Shown one piece after another: positions 5,000 through 6,368 of a stretch of 6,368 nucleotides of DNA. The position numbers and the translations under genes were made by a program. The DNA comes from an uncultured Clostridia bacterium (lineage in GTDB: Bacteria > Bacillota > Clostridia > Lachnospirales > Lachnospiraceae). Positions within the stretch are counted from its first letter, which is position 1; every line of letters starts with the position of its first letter. Where the stretch lies: the NCBI GenBank assembly GCA_946186175.1, contig CAMHMG010000178.1:1-6368 (forward strand), in the 5' to 3' direction. The notes beneath the pieces are model-generated. The model made no database searches. It was not told the origin of the DNA and worked only from the letters and a program-made list of their open reading frames with translations.

Positions 5000-6241
5000 A
5001 TGAGACGAGTAGTTGTAACAGGTATGGGAGCTATCACTCCAATAGGACTTAATGTTGAGGAATTCTGGAACAGTGTTAAAGAGAGCAAGGTCGGTATAGG
5101 ACCTATAACTCAGTTTGATGCCTCAGAGTATAAAGCTAAGATCGCTGCGGAAGTCAAGGATTTCAATGGCAGGGATTATATGGACCCAAAAGCAGCAAAG
5201 AGAATGGAGAGATTTTCACAGTTTGCCATAGCTGCTGCTAAGGAAGCTATAGAACAAGCCGGTCTTGATATGGAAAAGGAAGATCCTTATATGGTCGGAA
5301 CTGCAATAGGTTCGGGAACAGGAAGTCTTCAGTGTATCGAGAGAAATAAGGTAAGAATAATGGAAAAAGGGCCGTCAAGAGTTGAGCCGCTTATGATACC
5401 AATGATGATCTCGAATATGGCATCAGGTAATGTTTCAATTATGTTTGGACTTAAAGGAAAATCTATCAATGTCGTAACAGCCTGTGCTACTGGTACTCAT
5501 AATATAGGTGAAGCCTTCAGGACTATTCAGTACGGAGATGCGGATGTCATGATCGCCGGCGGTAGTGAGGCATGTGTTACACCTATTGGCATAGCCGGTT
5601 TTGCAGCTCTTACAGCACTTAACACAACAGAGGATTGTTCAAGAGCTTCTATACCGTTTGATAAAGACAGAGCAGGATTTGTTCTCGGTGAGGGAGCAGG
5701 CGTTCTTGTGCTTGAAGAATTAGAACATGCAAAGAAGCGTGGAGCAACAATACTTGCTGAGCTTGTAGGATATGGCTCAACCTCGGATGCTTTCCATATC
5801 ACATCACCTGCAGAAGACGGAATGGGTGCGGCTAAGGCGATGATCGCTGCAATGAAGGATGGTAATATTTCTCCTTCAGAGGTTTCATATATCAATGCAC
5901 ATGGAACATCAACTCACCACAATGATCTCTTTGAGACAAAGGCAATTAAGGCCGCTCTTGGCGAGTCGGCAGAGAAAGTACCTGTAAGTTCAACAAAGTC
6001 AATGGTAGGTCACCTTCTCGGTGCTGCCGGCGGAATAGAATTAATAACTTGTGTTAAATCAATTCAGGACGGATACATTCACGAGAATGTAGGACTTAAG
6101 AATATTGATGACGATCCTGAGTTTACTTTAAACTATGTAAAGGATCACGGCATTAATATTGATGTTGATGTTTGTCTTTCAAACTCGCTTGGCTTTGGGG
6201 GACATAACGCGACACTTGCAGTACGAAAGTATAGAGAATGA
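5000..6241 (+). CDS. fabF: 3-oxoacyl-ACP synthase II FabF
   Basis: FabF catalyses condensation of acyl-ACP with malonyl-ACP during chain elongation. The protein has 413 residues, the usual length, and begins with the typical RRVVVTGMGAITPIG. The active site is Cys162 (TACATGT), His301 (NAHGTST) and His338 (KSMVGHLLGAAGG), with Lys333 and the gating loop GFGGHN at 398-403. The Cys-His-His triad marks it as a KAS I/II enzyme rather than FabH, and position in the cluster favours FabF over FabB. The start is 34 nt after the fabG stop, with only a modest purine-rich site (GAGAG at 4986-4990, 9 nt from the ATG). No terminator follows the stop codon, so the operon may extend beyond the window. Confidence 0.95.
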   Translation: MRRVVVTGMGAITPIGLNVEEFWNSVKESKVGIGPITQFDASEYKAKIAAEVKDFNGRDYMDPKAAKRMERFSQFAIAAAKEAIEQAGLDMEKEDPYMVGTAIGSGTGSLQCIERNKVRIMEKGPSRVEPLMIPMMISNMASGNVSIMFGLKGKSINVVTACATGTHNIGEAFRTIQYGDADVMIAGGSEACVTPIGIAGFAALTALNTTEDCSRASIPFDKDRAGFVLGEGAGVLVLEELEHAKKRGATILAELVGYGSTSDAFHITSPAEDGMGAAKAMIAAMKDGNISPSEVSYINAHGTSTHHNDLFETKAIKAALGESAEKVPVSSTKSMVGHLLGAAGGIELITCVKSIQDGYIHENVGLKNIDDDPEFTLNYVKDHGINIDVDVCLSNSLGFGGHNATLAVRKYRE

Positions 6242-6264
6242 GTGGTTGGTAATGAGGAGAGAAA

Positions 6265-6333
6265 ATGTGGTTTTTATTATGGATTATGGGCTGCATATAT
6301 TCAGGAGATCACAAAGAAAAAAGGAAAACATGA
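6265..6333 (+). CDS. Possible 22-residue hydrophobic small ORF after fabF
   Basis: ATG at 6265 is preceded by a good ribosome binding site, GAGGAG (6254-6259), 5 nt away. The frame encodes 22 residues: a hydrophobic N-terminal half (MWFLLWIMGCIYSG) and a charged tail (DHKEKRKT). The stop codon overlaps the ATG of the next frame as ATGA (6330-6333), an arrangement seen in translationally coupled genes. It could be a small membrane peptide, a leader ORF for the next gene, or chance. It is too short to judge by coding statistics and matches no family I recognise. Confidence 0.3.
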   Translation: MWFLLWIMGCIYSGDHKEKRKT

Positions 6334-6368
6334 ATTATAAGTTCTTTCCTTATTATTTATCTATAATA
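6330..6368 (+). CDS. Start of a reading frame cut by the window edge
   Basis: A frame opens at ATG 6330 and stays open for 13 codons to the end (MNYKFFPYYLSII). AAAGGA (6320-6325) lies 4 nt upstream, a somewhat short spacing. It overlaps the preceding small ORF by ATGA. The residues do not resemble the start of AccB or FabZ, the genes often found after fabF in clostridial clusters. Too little sequence is present to name a product or to be sure it is a gene. Confidence 0.25.
   Translation, partial: MNYKFFPYYLSII

Noticed and set aside
5527..5895. Antisense 122-codon frame opposite fabF
   Set aside because: It is Ser/Ala/Pro-rich, typical of the reverse of a normal coding frame, and lies fully inside fabF.

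Overview
The window looks like part of an AT-rich Firmicutes chromosome, most likely class Clostridia and probably Lachnospiraceae (Butyrivibrio/Roseburia-like). The clues are strong AGGAGG-type ribosome binding sites, many acidic and lysine-rich proteins, a CobW-type GTPase joined to a YcgQ-like C-terminal domain, and a type II fatty-acid synthesis (fab) cluster on the + strand. Genus placement is an inference from style and gene order; no marker gene is present.

Layout. (1) 1-1117: a monocistronic G3E/CobW-like P-loop GTPase gene with a YcgQ/DUF1980-like tail, closed by a clear rho-independent terminator. (2) 1118-1387: a gene-free stretch dominated by a ~155-nt near-perfect long inverted repeat (1156-1310) built around repeated ACTTTGAAAGT motifs, followed by a plausible promoter. 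The repeat is either a small non-autonomous mobile element (MITE-like) or a structured regulatory element. (3) 1388-6241: a probable operon of a small coiled-coil protein of unknown function, a 732-residue FabH-FabD fusion, fabG and fabF. (4) 6242-6368: no terminator is seen. A tiny ORF with a good ribosome binding site overlaps (ATGA) the start of another reading frame that runs off the window, so the transcript may continue.

How the genes work together. FabD moves malonyl groups from CoA to acyl carrier protein (ACP). FabH condenses a short acyl-CoA with malonyl-ACP to start a chain. FabG reduces the 3-ketoacyl-ACP, and FabF performs later condensations. The unusual point is that FabH and FabD, which act consecutively, form one reading frame joined by a ~100-residue charged, low-complexity linker. 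In common clostridial fab clusters acpP and an enoyl reductase gene (fabK) lie between fabH and fabD; both are absent here. No ACP, enoyl reductase, FabZ dehydratase, acetyl-CoA carboxylase or recognisable FabT/FapR regulator is encoded in the window.

The most noteworthy items are the FabH-FabD fusion, the long palindromic element upstream of the operon, and the GTPase/YcgQ-like fusion. All core enzyme calls rest on visible catalytic motifs. I see no CRISPR array, tRNA, rRNA or transposase gene.
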